A DNA stretch of 64,000 nt from Rhodoferax sp. (GCF_010365055.1 NZ_JAAFHA010000004.1:101681-165680), one strand, 5' to 3'; positions 26,802-37,146 are shown, counted from the first letter of the stretch. Numbers and translations are program-made. Notes: generated by a model not told the origin, from the sequence alone.

Positions 26802-27530
26802 TCAGCCTTCTTTCTTGGGAATAAGCGACAGGAATTCACGGCGCAGATTGGGATCCTTGAGAAAGCTGCCGCGCATGACTGAATTGATCATCTTGCTGTC
26901 CATGTCCTTGACGCCACGCCAGCCCATGCAGAAGTGGCTGGCCTCCATCACGATAGCCAGACCGTCAGGCTGGGTTTTTTGCTGAATCAGGTCGGCCAAC
27001 TGGACCACTGCTTCCTCCTGAATCTGCGGTCGGCCCATGACCCACTCGGCCAGGCGCGCGTACTTGGACAAGCCAATCACATTGGTATGTTCATTCGGCA
27101 GTACGCCAATCCAGATCTGGCCGATGATCGGACACAAGTGGTGACTGCAGGCACTGCGCACCGTGATCGGGCCCACAATCATCAACTCGTTGAGGTGCTC
27201 GGCGTTGGGAAACTCGGTGATGGTGGGCGCGCTGACGTAGCGTCCATTGAACACCTCTTTCAGATACATCTTGGCGACCCGACGCGCCGTCTTGTCAGTG
27301 TTGTGATCATGCTCCGTGTCAATCACCAGGCTGCTCAGCACGCCTTTCATCTTGTCTTCTACCTCGTCGAGCAACTGCTCCATCTCACCGGGCTCGATGA
27401 AATCGGCAATGTTGTCGTTGGCATGGAAGCGCTTGCGCGCCGCCAGCAGTCGTTCCCGAATTTTGACGGAGACGGGCGTACCCTCATCGACATCGCTTGG
27501 ATTCATGGTGATTTGGCTTTTCATTAACAT
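26802..27530 (-). CDS. folE: GTP cyclohydrolase I
   Basis: FolE opens GTP to dihydroneopterin triphosphate, the first step to folate and biopterin. The 242-residue protein has the zinc ligands in SACSHHLCPIIG and CMGWRGVKD, plus EHTNVIGLSKYARLAEWVMGRPQIQE. It carries an N-terminal extension of some 40 residues. Possible starts are ATG at 27530, 27524 and 27506, none with a clear ribosome site. Its product is the substrate of NudB, whose gene lies 2 kb upstream on the same strand. It forms an operon with the BLUF gene. Confidence 0.95.
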   Translation of the reverse strand: MLMKSQITMNPSDVDEGTPVSVKIRERLLAARKRFHANDNIADFIEPGEMEQLLDEVEDKMKGVLSSLVIDTEHDHNTDKTARRVAKMYLKEVFNGRYVSAPTITEFPNAEHLNELMIVGPITVRSACSHHLCPIIGQIWIGVLPNEHTNVIGLSKYARLAEWVMGRPQIQEEAVVQLADLIQQKTQPDGLAIVMEASHFCMGWRGVKDMDSKMINSVMRGSFLKDPNLRREFLSLIPKKEG

Positions 27531-27608
27531 GGAAGAATGGTAGCAGCGTTTTACTTAGAGAGTTTTTGGCCGGTAGACCTCATCCACTCAGCGTAACATG
27601 CTATTTTT

Positions 27609-28844
27609 TTAATAGCGTTTCCCATTCAGGAACAGCAGGATGCGCATGATGCCCAATGCCACGCGGTCCAGAAAGCGCTGGCGCCACGGCCGGTTGGCAT
27701 AGGCGCCAGGGTCCACGCGTACGCCATCCTGGACCATGGCATGCTCAAGCCGCGCGCGCAAATCCTGCGCGAAGGGCACATCGTCTACGACCACGTTGGC
27801 CTCACGCGCCAGCAGCAAACTCAAGGGGTCCAGGTTGGAAGAGCCGACCGTGGCCCAGTGAGAATCAATGACCGCCACCTTGGCGTGGAGAAAACTGACC
27901 GAATACTCATGGATTTCAACACCCGCCGCCAACAGCGCACCGTAGACCGAGCGCGCCGCGTGGTATTGCATGAAGTACTCGTAACGCCCTTGCAGCAACA
28001 GCCGCACCCGCACCCCGCGTTGCGCAGCATGCACCAGTGCCTTGCGCAGTTTGCGGCCCGGAACAAAGTAGGCATTGGCAATGATGATTTCAGTGCGGGC
28101 GGCACCAATGGCTCTTCGGTAGGCCCGCTCAATCCGGGAACGGTTTCGCACATTGTCACGCAGCACCAAGTCGGCGTTGGTGCTGTAACCCACCTCACCC
28201 CTGGTCCAGGCACCCGCGTCGTTGGATGCGTCAGAATCCGGATCGGACTTCAACTTCAGCTTCACCGCTGTCTGTAGCGCCACCCAGGCGGCGGAGAAAT
28301 CGCTTTGGCGCATGGTACTGGCGACCTGAGAGCGCCACCAGAACTGCACGCACGCCTCATGGACCGCCTGTACCAACGGACCCGTCACCTGCACGGCAAA
28401 ATCAAAACGGGGCGCCCTCAAAGTGCCATGGTTGGGGTCATACCAATCATCAAGCACGTTGATGCCACCGCAGAAGGCCACCGTGCCATCGACCACACAC
28501 AGTTTGCGATGCAGGCGCCGCCAGCGACTCGGAATCAGCAGACCGAACCGCCCCAGCGGCGAGAAAATGCGCCAATTGACCCCCGCAGCATTGAAGCGGG
28601 ACACCCATTGCGCCGGAATGCGCGGCGTACCGACGCCGTCCATCGCCAGGTACACCGCCACGCCGCGCCGGGCGGCGCGCTCCAGCGCCATGGCCACACT
28701 TTCACCGCTGGCCTCAACACTGAAGATGTAAGTCTCCATGCGAACTTCATGGGCGCTGCGCTCAATCGCCCGAACCATCGCCGGAAAAAACGCCTGCGCA
28801 CCCTGCAGCAGAACAATCTGGTGACCGGGTCGGGGTTGTGGCAT
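27609..28844 (-). CDS. clsB: Cardiolipin synthase B-type phospholipase D
   Basis: The 411-residue protein has two HKD motifs, HRKLCVVDG starting at His112 and HAKVAVIDSHW about 200 residues later, each with the following Asn/Gly pattern (FCGGINV, GSSNLDPLSL). This is the phospholipase D superfamily, and the order RMETYIF, PRFDFAVQVTGP and NPD motif-free spacing fits the short ClsB branch that lacks N-terminal membrane helices. It would make cardiolipin by phosphatidyl transfer at the inner membrane. The nuclease-like EEP gene lies 17 bases upstream on the same strand. Confidence 0.93.
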   Translation of the reverse strand: MPQPRPGHQIVLLQGAQAFFPAMVRAIERSAHEVRMETYIFSVEASGESVAMALERAARRGVAVYLAMDGVGTPRIPAQWVSRFNAAGVNWRIFSPLGRFGLLIPSRWRRLHRKLCVVDGTVAFCGGINVLDDWYDPNHGTLRAPRFDFAVQVTGPLVQAVHEACVQFWWRSQVASTMRQSDFSAAWVALQTAVKLKLKSDPDSDASNDAGAWTRGEVGYSTNADLVLRDNVRNRSRIERAYRRAIGAARTEIIIANAYFVPGRKLRKALVHAAQRGVRVRLLLQGRYEYFMQYHAARSVYGALLAAGVEIHEYSVSFLHAKVAVIDSHWATVGSSNLDPLSLLLAREANVVVDDVPFAQDLRARLEHAMVQDGVRVDPGAYANRPWRQRFLDRVALGIMRILLFLNGKRY

Positions 28845-28861
28845 GGCTTTCGGAGATGCCG

Positions 28862-29620
28862 CTACGAGCGGCCCCGCAAGGGTTCAGTTTCCGGCAAACC
28901 GAACTCGGCAATCAAGGGCAAATGGTCGGACATGCGCGACCATATGCGACCACGGGGCACCTGCACCCCCAGCGGCACCAAACCCCTGGCGTAGACATAA
29001 TCCAACTGCGCCAGCGGCAGCCGGGCCGGAAAAGTCGGCTGACGCGGGCCGGTGAAGGCTTTCAAATCTGTCGCATCAAGCGCCCGCTGCACCAGGTTTC
29101 CCCAGCAATTGAAATCTCCGGCCACCAACAGCGGCGCTGCAGGAGGTACTTCGCGCTCAATAAAGCGCTGCAACTGCGCAATCTGACGTGTGCGACTGGC
29201 CTTGATCAGCCCCAGATGCACCACCACAACATGCACGGCGTGGCCATGCACCAGCACCTCGGCATGCAGCAAACCGCGCTGTTCGAAACGGTGATCGGAA
29301 ATATCTTCCTGCTGATGTCTTGCCACCGGCCAGCGCGACAACATGGCGTTGCCGTGCTCGCCATGCCGGGTAAACGCATTGGTGTGATACACCGCCTCGT
29401 AGCCTTCCGGTGCCAAAAAATCTGCCTGCGACAGCGCGGGCCAGCGCTCGAAATGCTGCGCCTCGCGCCGGTTCAAGAGCCGGACCTCCTGCAAGCAAAC
29501 AATGTCCGAATCCAACTGCTCGACCGCATGACCGAGGTTGTGAATTTCCAGCCGACGTTGCGGGCCAATGCCCTGCACGCCCTTATGAATGTTGTAGGTG
29601 GCGACGCGCAAAATATTCAT
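28862..29620 (-). CDS. Endonuclease/exonuclease/phosphatase-family protein
   Basis: A 252-residue EEP-fold protein with RVATYNIHKG, DIVCLQEVR (metal-binding Glu), VVHLGL, GDFNCWGN and the final SDHLPLIAEF (catalytic Asp-His). Members are often placed beside cardiolipin synthase and may act on lipids or nucleic acids; the substrate is open. The start ATG at 29620 overlaps the nudB stop by four bases, so translation is coupled. It forms the middle of the nudB-EEP-clsB unit. Confidence 0.9.
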   Translation of the reverse strand: MNILRVATYNIHKGVQGIGPQRRLEIHNLGHAVEQLDSDIVCLQEVRLLNRREAQHFERWPALSQADFLAPEGYEAVYHTNAFTRHGEHGNAMLSRWPVARHQQEDISDHRFEQRGLLHAEVLVHGHAVHVVVVHLGLIKASRTRQIAQLQRFIEREVPPAAPLLVAGDFNCWGNLVQRALDATDLKAFTGPRQPTFPARLPLAQLDYVYARGLVPLGVQVPRGRIWSRMSDHLPLIAEFGLPETEPLRGRS

Positions 29621-30096
29621 GCCAAAGCCTTTGTATCTGCCAAGCTGGACAGCAGCAAGCAAGCTTCTGCGTTAGAAGGTGAAAAGCAAGTGGCCGCCGC
29701 TTGCCGGTAGGGCAGCCACTGGTAGGCCGTATGCTCGCGCGGGCTCAGCCGCACCGGGGTGGCGTGCGGCACCTGCAAGCCAAACAAATGCTCGGTGTTG
29801 CGCGTGACGCCGCTCGCGTAACGATGCTGCCAACGGGGATAGATGTCATAGACGTTTTCCAGTCGCCAGTCATGCAGATGAGCGGCCAGCGGCGTACCCG
29901 GGCCGCAGTCAATGCCGGTTTCCTCCAGCACTTCACGCACCGCGGTTTGCTCAAAGGTCTCACCTGGCGCGTCTTTGCTGCCGGTCACCGATTGCCAAAA
30001 ATCAGGCGCGTCGGCTCTTTTGATCAGCAGCACATCGAGCGCCGGGGTGTAAATCACCACGAGAACGGATTCAGGGATTTTGTAGGTTGATGGCAT
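29617..30096 (-). CDS. nudB: Dihydroneopterin triphosphate diphosphatase
   Basis: NudB removes pyrophosphate from dihydroneopterin triphosphate in folate synthesis. The 159-residue protein has the Nudix box at about 39-61 (GSKDAPGETFEQTAVREV with the LEETGI end), and the family start YKIPESVLVVIYT. The ATG directly follows a T8 tract of a terminator hairpin, so there is no room for a Shine-Dalgarno sequence. It leads the nudB-EEP-clsB operon and lies just past aspS. Confidence 0.92.
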   Translation of the reverse strand: MPSTYKIPESVLVVIYTPALDVLLIKRADAPDFWQSVTGSKDAPGETFEQTAVREVLEETGIDCGPGTPLAAHLHDWRLENVYDIYPRWQHRYASGVTRNTEHLFGLQVPHATPVRLSPREHTAYQWLPYRQAAATCFSPSNAEACLLLSSLADTKALA

Positions 30097-30124
30097 AAAA
30101 AAAAGGATGCTTGATCAAGCACCC
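30097..30124 (-). terminator. Terminator between aspS and nudB
   Basis: On the minus strand a near-perfect stem built around TGCTTGATCAAGCA with flanking GG/CC pairs is followed by eight T. The T-run ends at the base before the nudB ATG, so the terminator of aspS forms the whole nudB leader. Confidence 0.8.
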
Positions 30125-30160
30125 TTTGATTTTGCCTGAAGCCCGCTTGAGCGAACTTGA

Positions 30161-31975
30161 TCAAACCGTTTTTGTCAGCTCAGGGGTACGCAGCCGGATG
30201 TGCAGTTCACGCAATTGCTTTTCGTCCACCGTGGACGGCGCTTGCGTCAGCAGGCACTGGGCGCGCTGGGTCTTGGGGAAGGCGATGACATCACGGATCG
30301 ACTCGGCACCGGTCATCAGGGTAATGATGCGGTCCAGACCAAAGGCCAGGCCGCCATGCGGTGGCGCACCGTATTGCAGCGCATCGAGCAGGAAGCCGAA
30401 TTTTTCCTGCGCTTCCTCGGGGGTGATCTTCAAGGCGTCAAACACTTTTTGCTGCACATCGGCGCGGTGGATACGCACCGAGCCACCGCCCATTTCCCAG
30501 CCATTGAGCACCATGTCATAGCCCTGCGAAATGCACTTCTCAGGGTCGGTCACCATCAAGTCTTCATGCCCTTCCTTGGGCGCCGTGAACGGATGGTGCA
30601 CGGCGCTGTAGCGCTGGTTTTCCTCGTCGTACTCGAACATCGGGAAGTCCACCACCCACATCGGGCGCCAGCCCTTTTCGAACAAGGCGTTCTTCTTGCC
30701 AAACTCACTGTGGCCCACCTTGAGGCGCAAGGCGCCCATGGCGTCGTTGACGATCTTGGCTTTGTCCGCACCAAAGAAAATCAGGTCTCCATCTTGCGCG
30801 CCGGTGCGGGCCAGCACGTCGGCAAGCGCCTTGTCGTGAATATTCTTGACGATGGGCGACTGCAGACCCTCGCGCCCTTTGCTCAGGTCATTGACCTTGA
30901 TGTACGCCAGCCCCTTGGCGCCGTAGATTTTGACGAACTCGGCGTAAGCGTCAATCTCACCCCGGGTCAAGCCGCCGGTCTCGCGTGCGCCGCCCGGAAT
31001 ACGCAGGCCCGCCACGCGGCCACCCTTCATGGTCGCGGCGCCCGAGAACACCTTGAAGTCCACGTCCGTCATCACGTCCGTCAACTCGGTGAATTCGAGC
31101 TTGACACGCAGATCAGGCTTGTCGGAACCATAGCGATGCATCGCCTCGGAATAGGCCATCACGGGGAATTCGCCCAGGTCAACATTCAAGGTGGTCTTGA
31201 AGACGGTCGTGATCATGCCCTGGAACATGTCGCGAATCTCTTGCTCACTCAGGAACGAGGTCTCAATGTCAATCTGCGTGAATTCGGGCTGACGGTCAGC
31301 GCGCAGGTCTTCGTCACGGAAGCACTTGGTGATCTGGTAATAGCGGTCAAAGCCGGCCACCATCAACAACTGTTTGAACAGCTGCGGGCTTTGCGGCAAG
31401 GCAAAGAAGTGACCGTCATGGACGCGGCTCGGCACCAGATAGTCGCGCGCGCCCTCGGGGGTGGACTTGCCCAGCATCGGGGTCTCGATGTCAATGAAGC
31501 CATTGGCATCGAGGAACTTGCGCACCTCCATGGCCACGCGGTAACGCAGCATCAAATTGTTTTGCATGTAGGGGCGGCGCAAGTCCAGCACCCGGTGCGT
31601 CAGGCGCGTGGTCTCGCTCAGGTTGTCATCGTCAAGCTGGAACGGGGGTGTGACCGAGGGATTGAGCACGGTCAACTCATGGCACAGCACCTCGATCTTG
31701 CCGCTCTTGAGGCCTTCGTTGACAGTGCCTTCGGGGCGAGCGCGCACCAGACCCTTGACCTGAATGCAGAACTCGTTGCGCAGACCCTCAGCCACTTTGA
31801 ACATGTCAGCACGGTCCGGATCGCACACCACCTGCACGTAACCTTCACGGTCGCGAATATCAACAAAGATCACGCCGCCATGGTCGCGCCGACGATTGAC
31901 CCAGCCGCACAGGGTCACGGTTTGACCCAACAGGGCGTCGGTCACAAGACCGCAATAATGAGAGCGCATGGCCAT
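30161..31975 (-). CDS. aspS: Aspartyl-tRNA synthetase
   Basis: AspS charges tRNA-Asp, and the non-discriminating form also charges tRNA-Asn. The 604-residue class II enzyme has the N-terminal anticodon-binding OB fold ([22 protein letters not shown]), motif 2 in [20 protein letters not shown], the bacterial GAD insertion and motif 3 in [13 protein letters not shown]. Start ATG 31975 has GAAAG upstream; an ATG two codons later is possible. Without gatCAB in view, specificity cannot be decided. DUF502 and FmdB-like genes precede it on the same strand. Confidence 0.96.
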   Translation of the reverse strand: MAMRSHYCGLVTDALLGQTVTLCGWVNRRRDHGGVIFVDIRDREGYVQVVCDPDRADMFKVAEGLRNEFCIQVKGLVRARPEGTVNEGLKSGKIEVLCHELTVLNPSVTPPFQLDDDNLSETTRLTHRVLDLRRPYMQNNLMLRYRVAMEVRKFLDANGFIDIETPMLGKSTPEGARDYLVPSRVHDGHFFALPQSPQLFKQLLMVAGFDRYYQITKCFRDEDLRADRQPEFTQIDIETSFLSEQEIRDMFQGMITTVFKTTLNVDLGEFPVMAYSEAMHRYGSDKPDLRVKLEFTELTDVMTDVDFKVFSGAATMKGGRVAGLRIPGGARETGGLTRGEIDAYAEFVKIYGAKGLAYIKVNDLSKGREGLQSPIVKNIHDKALADVLARTGAQDGDLIFFGADKAKIVNDAMGALRLKVGHSEFGKKNALFEKGWRPMWVVDFPMFEYDEENQRYSAVHHPFTAPKEGHEDLMVTDPEKCISQGYDMVLNGWEMGGGSVRIHRADVQQKVFDALKITPEEAQEKFGFLLDALQYGAPPHGGLAFGLDRIITLMTGAESIRDVIAFPKTQRAQCLLTQAPSTVDEKQLRELHIRLRTPELTKTV

Positions 31976-32024
31976 AAACAACTTTCAAAGCCCGCCTCAC
32001 AAGGCGGTACAGGTTATCGAGAAA

Positions 32025-32678
32025 TTAAAGAGGAACTTGCTTGGGTGCCAGCCGAATCGCGGCCGTTGGCGCCACCGAGCCCATGGAAATCACATAGGTC
32101 AGCGCTTCGTCGACACTCATCTGCAATTCAATCACTTCAGCGCGTGGCAGCAGCAGGAAAAAACCACTGGTCGGGTTCGGCGTCGTCGGCACATAGACAC
32201 TCACAAAATCAGCCCCAAGGTGCTCAGCCACCTCGCCGCCGGGCGTGCCGGTCTGGAACGCAATCGTCCAGACCCCGGCGCGCGGATACTGGACCAGCAT
32301 GGCCTTGCGAAACGCATTGCCATTGCTTGAAAAAAGTGTATCCGACACTTTCTTGACGCTGTTGTAAATGGTCTTGAAAACCGGAATATGGGCAAACAGC
32401 CGGTCCCATTGCGCCAGCCACCAGCGACCTGCCACATTGGAGACCAGCGCACCGGTGAGCAGCAAGGCGCTAAAGACCAGCACGACACCCAGGCCGGGAA
32501 TGCGACGCAGCGGCTCGATCAGGGTGCCGGCAGCGTTGGGGGTCAGGGCCACCAGGCCCGTCAAGACACCGCCAAAAATCGCGTCGAGCAGACCGACCAG
32601 CCACAGCAGCACCCAAATGGTGATGGCCAATGGCAACCAGACCAGTAAGCCAGTGAGCAGGTACTTTTTGATTGGCAC
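32025..32678 (-). CDS. DUF502 membrane protein, copy 1
   Basis: The 217-residue protein has two N-terminal membrane helices (about 7-30 and 62-83) and a soluble C-terminal half with the family stretch HIPVFKTIYNSVKKVSDTLF, VQYPRAGVWTIAFQTG and VYVPTTPNPTSGFFLLLP. DUF502 proteins are bacterial inner-membrane proteins of unknown role, related to plant COV proteins. It lies between the FmdB-like gene and aspS, a conserved order in Burkholderiales. A second, shorter DUF502 gene is at 47.0 kb. Confidence 0.9.
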   Translation of the reverse strand: MPIKKYLLTGLLVWLPLAITIWVLLWLVGLLDAIFGGVLTGLVALTPNAAGTLIEPLRRIPGLGVVLVFSALLLTGALVSNVAGRWWLAQWDRLFAHIPVFKTIYNSVKKVSDTLFSSNGNAFRKAMLVQYPRAGVWTIAFQTGTPGGEVAEHLGADFVSVYVPTTPNPTSGFFLLLPRAEVIELQMSVDEALTYVISMGSVAPTAAIRLAPKQVPL

Positions 32679-32708
32679 GAGAATTCCAGCGTTTCTGGTT
32701 GGCGAGCG

Positions 32709-33065
32709 TTAATGGCAGGCGCAACCGCCGGCGCAACCACCGGTGGCTGCGGCTGCCGGTGCGGCTACTGATTTTGCGGTGGCGCTCTCGCTGGGCTGGG
32801 TAACCTGCGGCGTGGCCGCCGTGCTGGGGCTGCTGTCTGTGGCCGCGGGAGCGGCGGTTTCGGTGGCAGCGGTCGCGGGTGCACCGCCCTTGAAATCGGT
32901 GGCGTACCAGCCAGAACCTTTGAGCTGGAAGCCCGCCGAGGTCAGTTGCTTCTTGAAGCTAGAGGCACCGCAGGACGGACACTCGGTGAGCAAGGCATCC
33001 GACATCCTTTGCAGCACGTCCTTGGCAAACCCGCAGGACTCACATTTATAGGCATAAATTGGCAT
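32709..33065 (-). CDS. FmdB-type zinc ribbon protein
   Basis: The 118-residue protein begins MPIYAYKCESCGFAKDVLQ and continues ECPSCGASSFKKQLTSAGF, giving the four-Cys zinc ribbon of the FmdB/putative regulatory protein family. The second half is a low-complexity Ala/Thr/Pro tail ending in a Cys- and Gly-rich stretch (GGCAGGCACH) that could bind metal. Role unknown; it always sits upstream of DUF502 and aspS in related genomes. Confidence 0.85.
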   Translation of the reverse strand: MPIYAYKCESCGFAKDVLQRMSDALLTECPSCGASSFKKQLTSAGFQLKGSGWYATDFKGGAPATAATETAAPAATDSSPSTAATPQVTQPSESATAKSVAAPAAAATGGCAGGCACH

Positions 33066-33134
33066 GGCATTACGACTCGGGTTTCAGGTAGCAAAGCCCG
33101 GCATTATAAAGCGCCACCCAGCCAAGCGCGCTGA

Positions 33135-34700
33135 CTAGAAAACCCGCACCCGCACAATCACCTGCATGACGACCAGGCCTAGCGCAAATCCGGCCGCCCC
33201 ATACAGGAATGCCTGCAACAAACGGTTGGTGCGTTTTTGCTCGGCCAGCAGCGCGGCGAGTTCTCCGCCCTGCCCGGACTTGCTGTGTTTCAGAAAGTCA
33301 ACCAGCAGCCGCGGCAACTCGGGGATCAGTTTGGCATAGAGCGGGGCCTCGTTGCGCAACTGATCGACCAGCATTTTCGGCCCCAGTTGGTCAATCATCC
33401 ACTTCTCCAGAAACGGTTTGGCCGTGCTCCACAGGTCCAGGTCCGGGTCGAGTTGGCGACCCAGGCCTTCGATGTTGAGCAGCGTCTTTTGCAGCAGCAC
33501 CAGCTGCGGTTGAATTTCGACATGGAAGCGCCGCGAGGTCTGGAACAGCCGCATCAAGACAATGCCGAGCGAGAAATCTTTCAGCGGCCGGTCAAAGTAG
33601 GGTTCGCACACCGAGCGGATGGCCGACTCCAGCTCATCGACCCGGGTCGCCGGCGGCACCCAGCCCGACTCGATGTGCAACTCGGCGACCCGCTTGTAGT
33701 CGCGCCGGAAAAACGCCGTGAAGTTTTGCGCCAGGTACTCTTTGTCCGACCCCGTCAGCGTCCCCACAATGCCAAAATCGAGTGAGATGTAGCGGCCAAA
33801 GGTCGCAGGGTCAATGCTGACCTGGATGTTGCCGGGGTGCATGTCGGCATGAAAAAAGCCATCACGAAACACCTGTGTGAAGAAAATCGTGACGCCATCG
33901 CGTGCCAGCTTGGGGATGTCAACGCCGGCGGCCTTGAGGCGCTCCACCTGACTGACGGGCACCCCGTGCATGCGCTCCATCACGATGACTTCGGTCGTGC
34001 AATAGTCCCAGAACATCTCCGGGATCAGCACCAGATTGAGCCCCGCCATGTTGCGGCGCAACTGCGCAGCGCTGGACGCTTCACGGATCAAGTCAAGCTC
34101 GTCGTGCAGGTACTTGTCAAACTCGGCCACCACTTCACGCGGTTTCAGGCGCTTGCCGCCGTTGGAGAGGCTATCGACCCAGCCCGCCATCATGCGCATC
34201 AGGCTCAGGTCTTTTTCAATGGCCAGCATCATGCCGGGGCGCAACACCTTGACCGCCACCTCGCGCTCGCGACCGTCCCGGTCTTTCAACACCGCGAAGT
34301 GGACCTGGGCAATCGAGGCACTGGCCACCGGCACCCGTTCAAACGAGACAAAAATGTCGCCCACTTTTTTATTGAATGCCCGTTCAATGGAGGCGATGGC
34401 CACATCACTGTCAAACGGCGGCACCCGATCCTGCAGGCGGGCCAGCTCATCGGCAATATCGAGCGGCAGCAAGTCGCGTCGGGTCGACAGCACTTGGCCG
34501 AACTTGACGAAAATCGGGCCCAGGCTCTCCAGCGCCTCACGAATCCGTTGCCCGCGCGGCGCCTCAAGATTGCGCCCGATCGACACCATGCGGGCCAAGG
34601 CGTGCAACCAGGGCTTGCGAAAGCTCGTCAGAAACAACTCGTCAAGGCCAAATCGCAGCAACATCCAGACGATGAAGACGCCGCGAAACAAACGCCTCAT
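33135..34700 (-). CDS. ubiB: Ubiquinone biosynthesis ATPase/kinase-like UbiB
   Basis: UbiB is an ADCK/ABC1-family atypical kinase with ATPase activity needed for coenzyme Q synthesis. The 521-residue protein has the KxGQ motif ([16 protein letters not shown]), the nucleotide-binding [10 protein letters not shown], the catalytic HADMHPGN and metal-binding DFGIVG. Two C-terminal membrane helices end the protein ([19 protein letters not shown]). It overlaps the ubiJ stop by four bases; ubiE is 1.6 kb upstream, so the ubiquinone genes form a cluster. Confidence 0.95.
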   Translation of the reverse strand: MRRLFRGVFIVWMLLRFGLDELFLTSFRKPWLHALARMVSIGRNLEAPRGQRIREALESLGPIFVKFGQVLSTRRDLLPLDIADELARLQDRVPPFDSDVAIASIERAFNKKVGDIFVSFERVPVASASIAQVHFAVLKDRDGREREVAVKVLRPGMMLAIEKDLSLMRMMAGWVDSLSNGGKRLKPREVVAEFDKYLHDELDLIREASSAAQLRRNMAGLNLVLIPEMFWDYCTTEVIVMERMHGVPVSQVERLKAAGVDIPKLARDGVTIFFTQVFRDGFFHADMHPGNIQVSIDPATFGRYISLDFGIVGTLTGSDKEYLAQNFTAFFRRDYKRVAELHIESGWVPPATRVDELESAIRSVCEPYFDRPLKDFSLGIVLMRLFQTSRRFHVEIQPQLVLLQKTLLNIEGLGRQLDPDLDLWSTAKPFLEKWMIDQLGPKMLVDQLRNEAPLYAKLIPELPRLLVDFLKHSKSGQGGELAALLAEQKRTNRLLQAFLYGAAGFALGLVVMQVIVRVRVF

Positions 34701-35251
34701 GTTGGCGCCTTGGTCGGGCCGGGTGCCACTGCATTGCCCAGAAACTGGCGCAGACTCGCCGCCATGCTGCGCGCCGCTTGACCCAAGGTATGCGCGGGCG
34801 CATCGCCCATCAGCCGCGCCAGGTCTTCTTCAATATCCCAGCGCACGTGATCGACCAGCCAGTTCACCTCGGCAGCCAGTTGCACATCGCCTGCAATGCG
34901 CACCGGCGGCTTGTCGCCGCGCAGTGCGCCTTGCACCAGCGCCCACGGTGACTCTTCAGAAACAGCCAGCACCAAGTCGGGCTTGGCTTGCGCCGTGGCA
35001 AGGTCGAACAAACCCGCCGGCGTGGCCGTCAGCTTGAGCGCAAAGGAGCGCCATTGCATCAAAACGACCCGCCCTTTTTGTCGCGCCAGGCGGCTGGTCG
35101 CCTCGGTTTCCTGCATCAAGATGTGATTGAGCAGCAAGACGATGCGCCGCTGCGCCTCATCAACGGCCCAATCGGGCGGATGCAAATTGGGCAGTGGGGG
35201 AAGGTTTTGGAGAAGACTCTCCAACAAAGAAAAAGGGGACTGTGTTGCCAT
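34697..35251 (-). CDS. ubiJ: Ubiquinone biosynthesis accessory factor UbiJ
   Basis: A 184-residue SCP2-type lipid-binding protein thought to hold ubiquinone intermediates for the soluble Ubi complex. Recognisable parts are [52 protein letters not shown] and [17 protein letters not shown]. It sits between the Tim44-like gene and ubiB, and overlaps ubiB. The position between ubiE and ubiB is the usual one for ubiJ. Confidence 0.9.
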   Translation of the reverse strand: MATQSPFSLLESLLQNLPPLPNLHPPDWAVDEAQRRIVLLLNHILMQETEATSRLARQKGRVVLMQWRSFALKLTATPAGLFDLATAQAKPDLVLAVSEESPWALVQGALRGDKPPVRIAGDVQLAAEVNWLVDHVRWDIEEDLARLMGDAPAHTLGQAARSMAASLRQFLGNAVAPGPTKAPT

Positions 35252-35329
35252 AGTCCCCGATTATTCCCTGAAATCAGCCTGTTACCGCAGTCGACGGTGA
35301 TTGCGGTCCCGGATCCTGTGCACCTTGAG

Positions 35330-36283
35330 CTATTGCAGCGCCTGTACCCCGGCGACCAGCCAGCCACTCTTGCCGCTCTTGCTCTTGGTCATGTTCCACA
35401 CTTCGCGGAACGGGCTGGCACCAGCCGAAGGCTCTTCGCGGATCATGCCGGAAAACTCGACACTGGCCATGTACTCGTCGCCCGTGTCTTCAATGCCCAA
35501 AAGCTGCGCTTCGATCATGACCACATCGGTCAGGTTGACCGGGCCGCCGGTGTGGGCTTCGCGCTCGGCGAGCTGCGCCTGAATCTCTTTGAGCATGGTG
35601 TCGGTCATCATGACGCGCAGGGCGTTGATGTCCGACTTGTCCCAAGCCGCCTGCAGCGACACAAAATTGCCTTTTGCCGACGTGAGAAAACCCTCGGCGT
35701 CAAAGCCATCGGGAACGCCCCAGTTTTGCGAACCCGCCAGGCCCGAGCCAATCATCGAACCCGCTGCCGGCGCTGTCTTCAGGGCATCAAAGGCCATGCT
35801 GCTGCGCTCCCAGGGACGGGCAGACGCGTCGTTGCCTACATTCTCGGGCCGATAGCTGGCGGGCATCTGCGCGCCGCCGGCCGGTGCTGCGCCTTGAAAG
35901 GCAAACGGTGATTTACCTGAGGTTGGCGATGGCGCACCCTGGCGCGACCGCTTGTACCAGGCAAAGGCCATCATGATCACGAGCGCCAGCAGGGCGAACA
36001 TCATGAATTGAGCCATACCTTCACCGAAACCCAGGGAACTGGCCAGCCAAGCCAAGCCCAAGCCAGCGGCCAGACCGCCCAGCATGGCGCCCCAAGGCTT
36101 CTTGGGCGCCACCCCCGCAGCGGCCCCTGGCGCTGCAGGAGGCGGCTTGGGCGCGGCTTGTCGCTGCGTCACATTGCTCGACTGCTTGCCAAAGGATTTG
36201 CCGCCCCCGAAACGGGCTGCCTCGGCATGAAAGCCTGCCATCAACACAAATGCCGCCAATATAAAGGACCAAATCTTCATCAT
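35330..36283 (-). CDS. Tim44-like domain membrane protein
   Basis: The 317-residue protein has a signal peptide (LAAFVLMAGFHAEA), a Gly/Pro/Ala-rich spacer, two close membrane helices at about 67-110 (MLGGLAAGLGLAWLASSLGF, FALLALVIMMAF), and a C-terminal Tim44-like domain (SAKGNFVSLQAAWDKSDIN, LGIEDTGDEYMASVEFSGMI). The bacterial family has no settled function; the fold is shared with mitochondrial Tim44 and ribosomal L45. It lies between ubiE and ubiJ, in a conserved position. Confidence 0.88.
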   Translation of the reverse strand: MMKIWSFILAAFVLMAGFHAEAARFGGGKSFGKQSSNVTQRQAAPKPPPAAPGAAAGVAPKKPWGAMLGGLAAGLGLAWLASSLGFGEGMAQFMMFALLALVIMMAFAWYKRSRQGAPSPTSGKSPFAFQGAAPAGGAQMPASYRPENVGNDASARPWERSSMAFDALKTAPAAGSMIGSGLAGSQNWGVPDGFDAEGFLTSAKGNFVSLQAAWDKSDINALRVMMTDTMLKEIQAQLAEREAHTGGPVNLTDVVMIEAQLLGIEDTGDEYMASVEFSGMIREEPSAGASPFREVWNMTKSKSGKSGWLVAGVQALQ

Positions 36284-36336
36284 GTCTCCAAAAAAAATTT
36301 TACCAACTGACGATGTTTTCCAACATCACAACTGTC

Positions 36337-37068
36337 TCAACACTTGATTCCAACGTGCAAGGCTACCAGCCCACCGGTGAGGTTGTGGTAATCCACATGA
36401 CCAAAGCCATTATTCTTCATCAGGACTTTGAGCTCCTCCTGGCCCGGATGCATGCGAATCGACTCGGCCAGGTAGCGGTAGCTGGCGTCATCGCCCGCCA
36501 CCAGTTGCCCCAACTTGGGCAACACCTTGAACGAATACCAGTCGTAAACTTTTTCCAAAGGCGGCGCCACCTTGGAGAACTCCAGCACCAGCAATTTGCC
36601 ACCGGTTTTGAGTACCCGGTTCATCTCGGCCAGCGCCTGGTCCTTTTGCGTCATGTTGCGCAGGCCAAACGCCACGCTGACCACGTCAAAGTGATTGCTC
36701 GGGAACGGCAGCTTTTCAGCGTCGCACACCACCGTCGGCAGCACCACCCCGGCATCGAGCAGGCGATTGCGCCCGGTGCGCAACATCGCCTCGTTGATGT
36801 CGGTATGGACCACCCGCCCGCTTTTGCCCACTTTTTTGGAAAAAGCCAGCGCCAGGTCACCGGTGCCACCGGCAATGTCAAGCACCTGATAGCCCTCACG
36901 CACATTGGCCACCATCACCGTGAAGGCCTTCCAGGCGCGGTGCAGCCCCATCGACATCAAGTCGTTCATCAGGTCGTATTTGGGCGCCACGGAGTCAAAC
37001 ACGCCCCGCACGTGCTTTGCCTTCTCGGCTTCATCTACCGACTTGTAGCCAAAATGTGTTGTCGTCAT
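36337..37068 (-). CDS. ubiE: Ubiquinone/menaquinone methyltransferase UbiE
   Basis: A SAM-dependent C-methyltransferase for ubiquinone and demethylmenaquinone. The 243-residue protein has [18 protein letters not shown], the SAM site [34 protein letters not shown], and [16 protein letters not shown]. The ATG at 37068 ([11 protein letters not shown]) gives the family N-terminus; the frame could extend 11 codons upstream. First gene of the local ubi cluster. Confidence 0.95.
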   Translation of the reverse strand: MTTTHFGYKSVDEAEKAKHVRGVFDSVAPKYDLMNDLMSMGLHRAWKAFTVMVANVREGYQVLDIAGGTGDLALAFSKKVGKSGRVVHTDINEAMLRTGRNRLLDAGVVLPTVVCDAEKLPFPSNHFDVVSVAFGLRNMTQKDQALAEMNRVLKTGGKLLVLEFSKVAPPLEKVYDWYSFKVLPKLGQLVAGDDASYRYLAESIRMHPGQEELKVLMKNNGFGHVDYHNLTGGLVALHVGIKC

Positions 37069-37146
37069 GAGTGCAATACCAAACTGAGAATAGAAAGCCA
37101 ATTATCAGGCAGAGCGCAGGCCATGGCAGTTTGAAAATGTTTTAGA

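Noticed and set aside
30200..32356. Long 718-codon plus-strand frame over aspS
   Set aside because: Shadow of aspS, with no motif of its own, and it runs across the aspS start into the DUF502 gene.
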